NCBI GenBank assembly: GCA_019186965.1
Contig: JABARV010000002.1
Location: 470,728 to 534,727, forward strand
From: Turneriella sp.
GTDB taxonomy: Bacteria; Spirochaetota; Leptospiria; Turneriellales; Turneriellaceae
Length of the DNA stretch: 64,000 nucleotides
Direction of reading: 5' to 3'
The notes beneath the pieces were generated by a model. It was given only the letters and a program-made list of their open reading frames with translations, did no database searches and was not told where the DNA came from. Shown piece by piece: positions 35,002 through 43,069 of this stretch; position 1 is the stretch's first letter; each line of letters begins with the position of its first letter. Position numbers and translations under genes: made by a program.

Positions 35002-35034
35002 AAAATTTAAATTAAGAACGATAAAGGAGTGAAA

Positions 35035-35556
35035 ATGAAAAAATTGAAAACGAACGCAACGATACTGGCGGTTTTGCTTTTTGCAGCCGCAGGTCTCGAA
35101 GCGCAAAAACTAAAGGCGACCAAAAACAAGAAGGGCGGTTACTCGATTAAACACGCATCAAAAATTACGCCGATGGTAAGCGAGGAGAATCTGTATATTC
35201 AGGGTGAATCGGGCGGCACGATACAAATTTCTGTATCGCCGATGTACTCGGAAATTACTGCTTGCGAACAACTCGCACAAATCGAAGCACTCTACCAAGG
35301 CAAGCGCACGAACGCATACCCTGAAGAAGCGCGTCGTCCACCAACAAAAGTACAGAAAGCCGTCGGTCTCAAAGACGGTTGCCGCGCCCGTTACGAAATT
35401 AGCGACGAAAGTGGCTCGCGTATAGAAGAAATGGCCGTCTTTGTCGATCCCAAAAAAAAGAAAATTTTTCAACTTTCTGTCGGGTACGAAGCGGGTCTTA
35501 ACCAACAGTCGATTGACGAACTAATGCAAATTATGAGTTCATTCACCGTCAAATAA
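35035..35556 (+). CDS. Exported hypothetical protein
   Basis: The 173-residue product has a signal peptide (KTNATILAVLLFAAAGLEAQ) with Ala-rich cleavage site. The mature part contains a paired-Cys beta domain (ITACEQLAQIEALYQGK ... LKDGCRARYEIS) that reads like a small PsbP/Mog1-like fold, with IFQLSVGYEAG and IMSSFTVK at the end, a pattern common in small periplasmic proteins that assess envelope damage. ATG 35035 follows AAAGGAG by 5 bases and is preferred to GTG 35029. It lies 27 bp downstream of the beta-helix lipoprotein and 16 bp upstream of the next gene, so the three probably share a transcript. Confidence 0.78.
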   Translation: MKKLKTNATILAVLLFAAAGLEAQKLKATKNKKGGYSIKHASKITPMVSEENLYIQGESGGTIQISVSPMYSEITACEQLAQIEALYQGKRTNAYPEEARRPPTKVQKAVGLKDGCRARYEISDESGSRIEEMAVFVDPKKKKIFQLSVGYEAGLNQQSIDELMQIMSSFTVK

Positions 35557-35572
35557 AAACACGATAAAGCAG

Positions 35573-36652
35573 ATGACAATAAACAAACGAATGTACCGAC
35601 TACCGTTTTGGATAGCCGCTTATTTTTTATTCTTGTTGTCTGCTTTACCCACCGCTGCGCAGCAACTGAAAAAGCTCGCCATTCTTGAACTTGTCAATCT
35701 CGACAAGAATGCAAACGTTGAATACCTGGTAAGCTCAATAACCGAAGCAATGGATGCAAAGCTTTCGAGCAAATTTGAATTTCAAAAGGCGGACAAGCGT
35801 TTTCTCAGACGCGTTGCAGAAGAAAACTTTTTTTATAAAGACGATTTTGCAACGCGTTCGGTTGCTCTCAACCTGGGTCTTTTATCCAAGCAAGACGTCG
35901 TTATCTCCGGCGGATTTACCGTGCAAAAAAGCGAACGCGGCGAAATACTGTCGACAACAGTACGTATTTTTGATATGTCGAATAAAAAAATTGTCGCTGA
36001 AATTCAAGAGAAAAGCCCCCTCGATAGTACAATTTTTGAATCTGTCGATAAAATAACCGACCGTATTGTCGACGCCGCTAAAGTGGTTTTACCCACAAAA
36101 GAAGACTGGCAGCGTAGCGGAGGGAAATCCGCCTCAACCCCTTGGTTTAATAACTGGTCGTTGCAAGCACAAGCGGGGGGAGCGCTCTACGCATTCGATT
36201 ACGCCGACCGCATTCGCGCAGACCTTCCGGCCTTGCGTTTTTCTCTCGGTGCAAATTTTCCATTACTTTCGAGTAGAGCAACCATACACATTGCCGTGGT
36301 CTATTTGACGGATAAACCGATTGCCGGCAAAAATCCTGCAATAGAAGGATTAAACGTTGCCACCACCACGCTGATGCCGGGCTTTTGGTTGGGCTACCAA
36401 TGGGAACGCGGCGCATGGTCGATAGCTCCACGCGCAGGCGCAGGGTATGCAGCGCAAACAATACGTGTGACGGGCGTGCGTAACGAAAGCCTCACCAATG
36501 GTATACCCTTTGTAGGGCTTGGCGCAGATTTAGCACGCAGTTTTACACAAACCGTCGGTATGATTTTATCTTTAGAAAGCGCTTTGCAGATAGAAAACCA
36601 AAAGCTCACAACCGTCAACACTGCCTTCTTGGGCGTGAGTCTCTATTTTTGA
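35573..36652 (+). CDS. CsgG/TolB-N-like periplasmic domain fused to a C-terminal barrel
   Basis: The 359-residue product has a signal peptide (FLFLLSALPTAAQQ), then about 150 residues resembling CsgG or FlgT middle domains (KLAILELVNLDKNANVEYLVSSIT, QDVVISGGFTVQKSERGEIL, IRFDM-like strand VRIFDMSNKKIVAEI). The last 170 residues alternate aromatic and polar residues with repeated Gly (PRAGAGYAAQTIRV, FVGLGADLARSF) and end FLGVSLYF, the terminal Phe expected of an outer-membrane barrel. It may anchor a periplasmic nucleotide- or peptide-binding module to the outer membrane. Function unknown. The right 144-bp repeat begins about 150 bp after its stop. Confidence 0.78.
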   Translation: MTINKRMYRLPFWIAAYFLFLLSALPTAAQQLKKLAILELVNLDKNANVEYLVSSITEAMDAKLSSKFEFQKADKRFLRRVAEENFFYKDDFATRSVALNLGLLSKQDVVISGGFTVQKSERGEILSTTVRIFDMSNKKIVAEIQEKSPLDSTIFESVDKITDRIVDAAKVVLPTKEDWQRSGGKSASTPWFNNWSLQAQAGGALYAFDYADRIRADLPALRFSLGANFPLLSSRATIHIAVVYLTDKPIAGKNPAIEGLNVATTTLMPGFWLGYQWERGAWSIAPRAGAGYAAQTIRVTGVRNESLTNGIPFVGLGADLARSFTQTVGMILSLESALQIENQKLTTVNTAFLGVSLYF

Positions 36653-36889
36653 TTAATTACAACGACCGCGTAGGATATCGGCCACTTTCCACGCGGCGCC
36701 TTCTTGGCGTAAAATAAAATCCCAGTCGGTGCAAGTTTGCGAACCACCCACTTTGAACTCTGCGTTGTAGCGGTATGCTCCGTTATTAAACTCAGGGTCG
36801 GTAAACGCGAACGCGATGAGCGCCGATGCTCGGGGTACGCCAATTCTAAGGCTTGAACTAATTTCTTCAGAAAAATTTGTGCCGCTCAT
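36653..36889 (-). pseudogene. Chimeric remnant: histidine-kinase 5' end joined to an unrelated gene tail
   Basis: From ATG 36889 the first 28 codons are identical to those of the histidine kinase (SGTNFSEEISSSLRI). At the right-repeat boundary (36807) the frame continues into an unrelated segment, DPEFNNGAYRYNAEFKVGG and then DFILRQEGAAWKVADILRG, ending at 36653. That tail resembles the last strands of a small NTF2/lumazine-like exported domain, ending in a Cys. The product would be 78 residues with neither parent function, so I treat it as a by-product of the duplication. It has the full upstream region of the kinase and might still be transcribed. Confidence 0.7.
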
Positions 36890-36950
36890 AGTTAACAAAG
36901 AATTTAATTTTCGAGAGACGCTCTTAGCGGCAACTCATTTCGCGAGTTCC
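36807..36950. repeat. 144-bp direct repeat, right copy
   Basis: Identical to 31871-32014, same orientation. The sequence downstream of the right copy differs from that after the left one except for a short TGGCCA. This copy closes the accessory island and forms the 5' part of the chimeric remnant. Confidence 0.95.
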
Positions 36951-36996
36951 TGCTTGGCCATATTCACCATGATTTTCGCAAAAAATTTGTAAAAAA

Positions 36997-37036
36997 ATTG
37001 GCTTTGTATACATCTTAGGGTGTATACAAAGCCAAT
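36997..37036. terminator. 16-bp perfect inverted repeat; minus-strand terminator or operator
   Basis: ATTGGCTTTGTATACA (36997-37012) and its exact complement (37021-37036) flank an 8-base loop. Read leftward, the stem is followed by seven T residues, the form of an intrinsic terminator, but no minus-strand gene lies to its right. Read rightward it ends 13 bases before a lipoprotein ATG (37050), where it could be an operator or fold over the ribosome site. Confidence 0.6.
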
Positions 37037-37049
37037 GGGGTAAGATAGT

Positions 37050-37451
37050 ATGCGTATCCTAAAATCTATCATAATAGTATGCTCAATTGTAATGTTCTTT
37101 GGCAATTGTGCAAAAACAACCGAAGACACAAAAATCACAGATTTCTGTGGTAATGCAGAAAGCAAAAGACAGGAATTATTAAACTTAGACAATGAGCGTT
37201 CCTGCTCTACCGTTACTGATTGTCAGTCTGCTTCGTACGGTCGTGGCTGCACGGGCTTTGGGGTTACTGGTTATGTAATTTATTCGAAGTTAAAAGTAAC
37301 CGACAGCCAAGTTCAACAAAAAATTGCAGAATACAATCAACTGGAAGATCAATGCGCCGCTAAAGCTACCGGTCATATATGTCCAGCGGTAGTTGTTCTA
37401 GAACCAACCCTTGCCTGTGTGTTGAGTATTTGTATAGATATGAATCCATAA
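37050..37451 (+). CDS. Small Cys-rich lipoprotein
   Basis: The 133-residue product starts with a lipoprotein signal ending MFFGNC (Cys20). The mature part holds at least eight further Cys (DFCGNAE, RSCSTVTDCQS, RGCTGFG, DQCAAKAT, HICPAV, LACVLSIC), enough for several disulfides, and reads like a small secreted Cys-knot-type domain seen in Deltaproteobacteria and spirochaetes. It has no recognised enzymatic motif. It lies just outside the right 144-bp repeat, downstream of a strong inverted repeat. The next gene start, 29 bp on, is a decayed lipoprotein. Confidence 0.82.
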   Translation: MRILKSIIIVCSIVMFFGNCAKTTEDTKITDFCGNAESKRQELLNLDNERSCSTVTDCQSASYGRGCTGFGVTGYVIYSKLKVTDSQVQQKIAEYNQLEDQCAAKATGHICPAVVVLEPTLACVLSICIDMNP

Positions 37452-37480
37452 TTTACAATGCTTATAGGAGGTTACCGACC

Positions 37481-37781
37481 ATGGAAAAAATTACGCGATA
37501 TGCGTGGCAAGTTATTCTCATAACCTTGCTCGCATGCAAAAATGAGCCGACTTTGGCAAGGTGATAATAGCATCACGGTGGCATAAACATGGCGCCAAGA
37601 GAAGAAAGGGTTTATTTTCAGCAAGCGAAGATATTCGCAGGCGGCGGGTTGTAGTTCATACAAACTTTATCGGCAAAAAATTATGTCATATTAGAGAACT
37701 GTCCGACCTTTTGATCGAAGGGAAGCGGAAACGCTTGACGGAATCTATGCACATTATACATGGCACGAATGGAAGACTTGA
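37481..37781 (+). pseudogene. Decayed lipoprotein gene (frameshift and two stops)
   Basis: A good ribosome site (AGGAGG, 37466-37471) precedes ATG 37481, which encodes a lipoprotein leader ending LLAC and then KNEP, but the frame stops after 27 residues. In the +1 frame the protein-like sequence resumes at 37551 (LWQGDNSITVA), broken by TAA at 37584, continues TWRQEKKGFIFSKRRYSQAAG, is broken by TAG at 37692 and ends EAETLDGIYAHYTWHEWKT at the stop 37779-37781. One frameshift and two nonsense changes therefore inactivate a roughly 100-residue lipoprotein. The second stop falls in ATTATGTCATATTAGAG, close to the unit of the 31-bp repeat family. The parent family is unknown. Confidence 0.65.
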
Positions 37782-38689
37782 AAGGCGAGCCTTTGGTTTC
37801 AATAAAAGGCCGTTTCCGAGCGCCCAACATGCGCTACTTTGGGCAATTTTTCTTTCTTTTTAATCAAAAAGTAGGGTTTTTAGACGCGGCTGCAACCATT
37901 ATCTCTACAAATACAGAAACTTTTAATGCGCTTACTCCCAAAGATTCATGGAAAAAATTTGAGACTTTTATCACTAGACTAAAGTATGAAAATAAATATT
38001 CACAGTCGATTACATTCGAATTCCAAGAAAGGTTAAAACAGCTAGAAACAGACAAGCAGTTTATTGCCGATTTACAAAAATCTATACAAACAGGAAACGA
38101 CGAGAGTTTAAATTACCTTATTGCCGCTTTTTACCGGCGTATTATCAAAGACGATGAATTTTCGATTGAATTGGTTGCTGAAAAAGCTTCGTTAAACGAA
38201 GTTGCACCAGAGGCAAACGAGGTACCTGCGGAAAATACTACAGCAAGTGCGGGCGTATACCTTCCTGTTAAGCTCGATTTAGACCCTATATCTGGTAAAG
38301 ATGTAAAACAAGTGCGCCCTAACGATAAAATTTTCGTACGTATTTTGCCGCAAACAGACCGCGCAAATGCATTTATCGATTCAGCTGGGTTACGCACCGA
38401 CGGAGGTTATATTAAAGCGGCTCCTTTTATTGTTACCAGTGTTACATACCCCGGAGTTGGCGTCGAGTTAATTGGAAAACTTGCCGAAGGCGTGTATGGA
38501 AAAATTATAGAAGAACAGAATGTGCTCATCCGTGTTGCAGAAACGGCAAAGAAAAACTCTATACCTAATGGAAACCGCTCCCTTCCCAATAAGCAAAATG
38601 TTCCAAAAAGAAATCCAACACTCGTAATGTCGTTAGGTGTTGCGGGAATTATTGCGCTTTCTATTATTTTATATTTTGTTCTTGTTTAA
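37760..38689 (+). CDS. Tail-anchored hypothetical protein
   Basis: The 309-residue product has no signal peptide but ends with one hydrophobic helix (VMSLGVAGIIALSIILYFVLV), so it should be C-terminally anchored with its body in the cytoplasm. The N-terminal 130 residues are helical (SWKKFETFITRLKYENKYSQSI; ERLKQLETDKQFIADLQKSI); a Glu/Ala-rich linker leads to a beta domain (VKQVRPNDKIFVRILPQTD, APFIVTSVTYPGVGVELIGK). I do not recognise it. The ATG at 37760 overlaps the pseudogene tail; ATG 37829 (MRYFGQ) is an alternative start. Transcription probably comes from the upstream lipoprotein region. Confidence 0.7.
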   Translation: MARMEDLKGEPLVSIKGRFRAPNMRYFGQFFFLFNQKVGFLDAAATIISTNTETFNALTPKDSWKKFETFITRLKYENKYSQSITFEFQERLKQLETDKQFIADLQKSIQTGNDESLNYLIAAFYRRIIKDDEFSIELVAEKASLNEVAPEANEVPAENTTASAGVYLPVKLDLDPISGKDVKQVRPNDKIFVRILPQTDRANAFIDSAGLRTDGGYIKAAPFIVTSVTYPGVGVELIGKLAEGVYGKIIEEQNVLIRVAETAKKNSIPNGNRSLPNKQNVPKRNPTLVMSLGVAGIIALSIILYFVLV

Positions 38690-38719
38690 AAATCCGCATA
38701 ATTCGCTATAAACTTATTT

Positions 38720-39982
38720 TTACGTTAAAGTGAACACCGTAATTTCTGGCGGGCAATCGATGCGTAGCGGAAACCAATGCCCCAAGCCACGGTTAACATT
38801 AAGCTGAACGCCATTTTCTTCGTAGAGGTCTACATAGTACTTGTACAACCATCCACCACAGTTAAGAAGCGAATCTCGGTTTTTGGATAGAACAATTTGC
38901 CCTCCGTGGGTATGCCCCGAAAGCACTAAATCTACCTTTTCATTTTTAAGGTAACCAAAATCCGAAGGGTGGTGGTTGAGTACAATTGTCGGATTTTCTT
39001 CGCGCAAATTTTTTTTAACTGTGTTAAAGTATTTTTTTGAAGCGGCCATGCGCGATTTTATCGTAATGGGGGGATAATCGAGGCCCACCACTTGCAGGAT
39101 ACCCTTCCCCCGTTTTAAAAGGGTAAATTCATTACGCAAGACATTCATCCCTGCGTCGCCGTAGCTCTGCGATGCCTTTTCGCCATTATCGATAAAATCG
39201 TGGTTTCCCATTATTCCCAAAATGTGCCCCCACGGAAGCAACTTTTGTAAGTCCGCAATAAATTTTCCCGCCGTTGGTAGAAAAAGGTTATTGTTGTCGA
39301 TGATGTCCCCTGTCACAAAAATATAATCAAGTTTTGCGTTACGCATCGTATCCACAACGGCACTGAGGTACTTTTCATGGATTAAATTTCCGATATGGAT
39401 GTCCGAAATTTGCGCAATACGGAGCCCTTTTAAATCATCGTGCAGGTTTTTAATACGTATTTGTTTTTCGTTTAGCCAAATTGTATACGAACCTAAAAAC
39501 ATACCGCTTATGGCGGCTATACTTGAAGCTGCAGGGAGAAGGTTTATTCCTGTGAAAGTGGCTCCAGCAGCCTTACGCAAAAATTCTTCTCGCGAAAGCG
39601 TGGGGCAAGGTTTTGTATCGGTATCGATTGCTTTTGTATTTTTGTGTGAAAAAATTTTTTTGAGAAAAAATCCAAGTAACCAAATAAAGGCAAGCGGTAA
39701 AATCCAAAAGAGGTGTGAGTAATTAATCGCGAGTAGAATTTTATGGATTGGTATATACCACTCAGGGTACGCACCACCCATGCCGCGCCCAGGATAAAAG
39801 ACGCCAATCCAAAGTATACTTTGCGAGAAAAAAAGGGTAGTGAAATAAAGGCGGCGGATTGAGTTTTTGAATTTTGTTTTTTGGACCCAAACGCGTAAAC
39901 GCCTCCAAATAGCGATTTGGAAAAAAAGTAGCAAAAGCGCAAGGATGGCTAATATAATTTTGAAAGTAACTAGTTGGCTCAT
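38720..39982 (-). CDS. Membrane-associated metallophosphoesterase (YkuE-like)
   Basis: About four N-terminal helices (residues 8-175) lead to a calcineurin-type phosphoesterase with all metal-binding motifs: QISDIHIGN, VTGDIIDNN, GIMGNHDF, LNHHPS and LSGHTHGGQ. The fifth motif ends in GxH, the standard second-metal ligand. Such enzymes hydrolyse phosphoesters of lipids or nucleotides at the membrane; YkuE-type proteins are linked to UDP-diacylglucosamine or similar lipid cleavage, but the substrate here is not shown. It ends close to the island's right flank and is 15 bp downstream of clpA on the same strand, so read-through is possible. Confidence 0.88.
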   Translation of the reverse strand: MSQLVTFKIILAILALLLLFFQIAIWRRLRVWVQKTKFKNSIRRLYFTTLFFSQSILWIGVFYPGRGMGGAYPEWYIPIHKILLAINYSHLFWILPLAFIWLLGFFLKKIFSHKNTKAIDTDTKPCPTLSREEFLRKAAGATFTGINLLPAASSIAAISGMFLGSYTIWLNEKQIRIKNLHDDLKGLRIAQISDIHIGNLIHEKYLSAVVDTMRNAKLDYIFVTGDIIDNNNLFLPTAGKFIADLQKLLPWGHILGIMGNHDFIDNGEKASQSYGDAGMNVLRNEFTLLKRGKGILQVVGLDYPPITIKSRMAASKKYFNTVKKNLREENPTIVLNHHPSDFGYLKNEKVDLVLSGHTHGGQIVLSKNRDSLLNCGGWLYKYYVDLYEENGVQLNVNRGLGHWFPLRIDCPPEITVFTLT

Positions 39983-39997
39983 TATGCTAAAAAGGGA

Positions 39998-42337
39998 TTA
40001 TACAGCCTCTTTTGGTTTTTTTACTTTCTTAATATTTTGTGTGTAATTTTTGGGCGGTGTAGTCTTTTTTGTATCCTTTGCGCTATTTGCTTTTTTGATT
40101 TCAAGTTTTTCGTCCACGCAGGTTATAGAGAGGGTATCCCCTTCGTGTACACGTTCGTCGATAATTGCGTCGGTAACAAGGTCGCGTAGCGTATCTTGGA
40201 AAAGCCGTGCCATGGGCCGTGCACCCATAACGGAATCGTATCCTTTTTTGGCGAGATATGCCCGTGCTGCCGCATCAAGCGTTAGCGTAATTTCTTTTTC
40301 TTTTAATTGGGTATTTAAGAGGGCTAAATTTTTATCGACAATTTTTTCAATAACGCTATCGTTTAGGCGATCAAACACGACAATATCGTCCAACCGGTTA
40401 AGGAACTCAGGGGTAAAAAAACTTTTTAAAGCGGACTTTACGTGGCTTGCGCCTTTCGCTTTATCTTCAAAGCCAATGCGTGCGGTGCTCAATTCAGAGG
40501 AACCTGCGTTCGAGGTTAATATAAGCAGTACATGGCGGAAATCCGCCTTTTTACCCGTCGCATCGGTAACTGTTGCATAATCCATAATTTGGAGGAGTGT
40601 ATTAAAAATATCGGTATGCGCTTTTTCAATTTCGTCTAGAAGCAAAACCGCGTGAGGGTGCTTACGTATAGCGTCTGTCAATTGTGCGCCTTGGTCAAAC
40701 CCTACATAGCCTGGGGGCGAACCTAAAAGGCGCGATACCGAGTGCGCTTCCATATACTCGCTCATATCGAAGCGTATAAGCTCTGCACCCAGCTCTTCTG
40801 CAACTGCACGCGCCAGTTCGGTTTTTCCTGTTCCGGTGGGGCCTGTGAAAAGAAAACTACCAATGGGCTTTTGCCTATTTCCCAAGCCGGCGCGATTACG
40901 TTTTACCGCACGTGCGATTTTTTCGATTGCAGCGTCTTGCCCAAAAATCTTCTTCTTTAAATTTTCTGCAATTGATTTAAGCGAAGACGCTTCTTTAGCC
41001 GAATATTTTTCGATGTTTACATGCGCCAAACGGGAGACGATAGCGCGTAAATCGTCTTCGGTCACTTCGCGCTGTTCGGGTTTATAGATGTGGAGCGAGG
41101 CCCCTGCTTCGTCGATAACATCGATTGCCTTGTCGGGTAAGTATCTTTCGGTAATATATTCGGCAGAAAGATCGACGGCGCTTTTGAGGATTTCGTCGCT
41201 ATAGGTAACTTTGTGGTAGTTTTCGTAAAGATGGCGCAGTCCTTTAAGGATTGCAAATGCGTCTTCGCGTGAAGGTTCGCCAATATCAATCTTTTGAAAC
41301 CTACGTGAGAGTGCTCGGTCTTTCTCAAAATAACGGCGGTACTCTTCGTGTGTTGTCGCCCCTACACAACGCATGTCGCCACGTGTAAGCACAGGTTTAA
41401 GCATGTTGGCAGCATCCATGCTATCGCCTCGGGTTGCGCCCGCGCCAACGATTTGGTGTATTTCGTCGATATATAAAATAACTTTTTTCTTTGCAGAAAG
41501 CGCGGCGATAATTGATTGTAAACGTTCTTCAAAATCGCCGCGAAAGCGTGTACCGGCGACAAGCGACGAAACATCAATTGAAAAAACTTGGTAGCCTTTA
41601 ATGCGTTCGGGCACTTTTCCTTCGGCAAGGCGCATCGCAAGCCCACGCATAATTGCAGTTTTGCCTACTCCAGGCTCCCCAATATGCAAAGCATTATTTT
41701 TATTACGCCTACACAAAATTTCCATTGTGCGGTTGAGTTCTTCTTCGCGCCCTATTAATGCATCGTATTTTCCGGCAATAGCTTCTGCCGTCATGTCGAC
41801 GGTAAATTGTTTGAGAACTTTGTCTGGATTTTTTAGTTTTTGTGGTTCGTCGTCCATGCCGTGGCCATCGGAAATTTCACTCTCTTCTTCCACGAAGTGT
41901 GTTGAGGCGTCGTTATCGGGCGCAAACCCATGCGTGATGTACCGTAAAACTTTCGAGCGGCTAATTCCTTGTTTTTCTAAAAAGTATGCCGCGAAAGAAT
42001 CTCGCTGCCTAAAAATACCGTCAAAAATATCGGCGATAGAAAGTTCTCTATTGTTATTGAGAATAACGCGTACAAGTAGCATTTCGCGAAAATTGGCGAG
42101 CGCTGCCGATTCGGTAATTTCACTAACGGCGTCTAAATCTTGGTCGTATGTTTGTATATGCTGGATAAGGTCGCGCCTTAACTCGTGGATGTCACAGTGT
42201 AGGTCGGTTAAAATATCTAATCCAATTTCGTCTTCGGTGAGTGCGAGCAACAGGTGTTCAAAAGTAATTACTGAATTTTTATAATCGCGTGCAATATCGT
42301 ACGCACGCTGGTGTATTTTTTCCACAGAATTGGCCAT
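39998..42337 (-). CDS. clpA: ClpA, AAA+ unfoldase of the ClpAP protease
   Basis: The 779-residue protein has a Clp N-domain (EKIHQRAYDIARDYKNSVITFEHLLLAL), a first AAA module (GEPGVGKTAIM Walker A, VILYIDEIHQI Walker B) and a second (GPTGTGKTELA, HAVLLLDEIEKAH). The ClpP-binding loop is IGF in TARIGFEDKAKG. ClpA unfolds proteins, delivers them to ClpP in the cytoplasm, and is redirected to N-degron substrates by ClpS. clpS lies 3 bp upstream on the same strand. A Lys-rich C-terminal tail (KKANSAKDTKKTTPPK) is unusual and may be disordered. clpP is not in the window. Confidence 0.96.
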   Translation of the reverse strand: MANSVEKIHQRAYDIARDYKNSVITFEHLLLALTEDEIGLDILTDLHCDIHELRRDLIQHIQTYDQDLDAVSEITESAALANFREMLLVRVILNNNRELSIADIFDGIFRQRDSFAAYFLEKQGISRSKVLRYITHGFAPDNDASTHFVEEESEISDGHGMDDEPQKLKNPDKVLKQFTVDMTAEAIAGKYDALIGREEELNRTMEILCRRNKNNALHIGEPGVGKTAIMRGLAMRLAEGKVPERIKGYQVFSIDVSSLVAGTRFRGDFEERLQSIIAALSAKKKVILYIDEIHQIVGAGATRGDSMDAANMLKPVLTRGDMRCVGATTHEEYRRYFEKDRALSRRFQKIDIGEPSREDAFAILKGLRHLYENYHKVTYSDEILKSAVDLSAEYITERYLPDKAIDVIDEAGASLHIYKPEQREVTEDDLRAIVSRLAHVNIEKYSAKEASSLKSIAENLKKKIFGQDAAIEKIARAVKRNRAGLGNRQKPIGSFLFTGPTGTGKTELARAVAEELGAELIRFDMSEYMEAHSVSRLLGSPPGYVGFDQGAQLTDAIRKHPHAVLLLDEIEKAHTDIFNTLLQIMDYATVTDATGKKADFRHVLLILTSNAGSSELSTARIGFEDKAKGASHVKSALKSFFTPEFLNRLDDIVVFDRLNDSVIEKIVDKNLALLNTQLKEKEITLTLDAAARAYLAKKGYDSVMGARPMARLFQDTLRDLVTDAIIDERVHEGDTLSITCVDEKLEIKKANSAKDTKKTTPPKNYTQNIKKVKKPKEAV

Positions 42338-42340
42338 TTT

Positions 42341-42646
42341 TTACTCTGGCTCTGTTTTGCAGGCAAGGGGAAATCCTTCTTGTTCTGCATGAGCCATCAC
42401 CTGTTTTGATTTTGTTTCCGCAATTTCACGCGGATAAATCCCAGCAACTCCGCTACCCGTGTTGTGCACGTCGAGCATTATCTTTTGTGCTTCGCTCTCA
42501 CGTTTCTGGAAGTACTTTTGGAGAATAAAGACAACAAACTCCATTGTTGTATAGTTGTCGTTTAGAAGGATTACTTTGTACAATTTGGGCTTTTTTGCCC
42601 GCGCCAACACATCGGTATCTTCGTCGTGCCGTGCACTCGTCGACAT
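42341..42646 (-). CDS. clpS: ClpS adaptor for N-degron substrates
   Basis: From ATG 42646 the product is 101 residues: a disordered acidic-basic N-terminal arm, then the ClpS core KLYKVILLNDNYTTMEFVVFILQKYF with the Asn-Asp substrate pocket, and HNTGSGVAGIYPREIAETK with the VAGIY-like ClpA contact. It brings proteins with bulky hydrophobic N-terminal residues to ClpA. The clpS-clpA order and 3-bp spacing match the usual operon. An upstream start at 42682 would add 12 residues with no conservation, so I use the internal one. Terminal residues ACKTEPE are extra to the standard fold. Confidence 0.93.
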   Translation of the reverse strand: MSTSARHDEDTDVLARAKKPKLYKVILLNDNYTTMEFVVFILQKYFQKRESEAQKIMLDVHNTGSGVAGIYPREIAETKSKQVMAHAEQEGFPLACKTEPE

Positions 42647-42724
42647 GGTTAAGAATATATTACATTCTACCGAATAAATCAAAAATATCTTGAAAACACG
42701 ACTTTCTTTTACTTACTGACTTTT

Positions 42725-43063
42725 ATGGACAAGGTGCAGCTTAAAGAAATAGCCGCTGGTAAAGCTGTCGCGTACCTGCATGGCCGCTTAGATGTAGCAG
42801 TGTCGAGTGAAATTGAAGATGTTTTAGTCCAAGCGATTGACTCAAAAAACATAAAACACCTTGTACTCAATATGACCGATGTGGAGTATATGTCATCCTC
42901 GGGATTTCGCGTAATGATTGCAATGCTGCGCAAATTAAAAGATCTTCAGGGGACGCTCAAAATATGCTGTGTTAGTCCCGCAGTAAAACGTATTTTTGAT
43001 GTAATTGAACTTACGACACTCTTCGACATGTACGACACCGAAGAAGCCGCTCTTGGTCAGTAA
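42725..43063 (+). CDS. STAS-domain anti-sigma factor antagonist
   Basis: The 112-residue single-domain protein has the STAS core VAYLHGRLDVAVSSEIEDVL and the phosphorylation motif DVEYMSSSGFRVMI, where one of the Ser residues would be the target of an anti-sigma kinase. LKICCVSPAVKRIFDVIEL completes the fold. Unphosphorylated, such proteins free a sigma factor or control an unrelated partner. No kinase or sigma factor is nearby; the next gene (VanY peptidase) starts 6 bp after its stop, which is an unusual neighbour. An independent transcription unit starts here, divergent from clpS. Confidence 0.9.
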   Translation: MDKVQLKEIAAGKAVAYLHGRLDVAVSSEIEDVLVQAIDSKNIKHLVLNMTDVEYMSSSGFRVMIAMLRKLKDLQGTLKICCVSPAVKRIFDVIELTTLFDMYDTEEAALGQ

Positions 43064-43069
43064 ATTTTC

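Noticed and set aside
37561..37863. 100-codon frame upstream of the tail-anchored protein
   Set aside because: The better explanation is a decayed lipoprotein in another frame (37481-37781); this frame is Arg/Lys-rich with no ribosome site.
42725..43063. Sigma-factor partner-switch module around the STAS gene
   Set aside because: No serine kinase, phosphatase or sigma factor is encoded in the flanking genes, so only the antagonist can be called.
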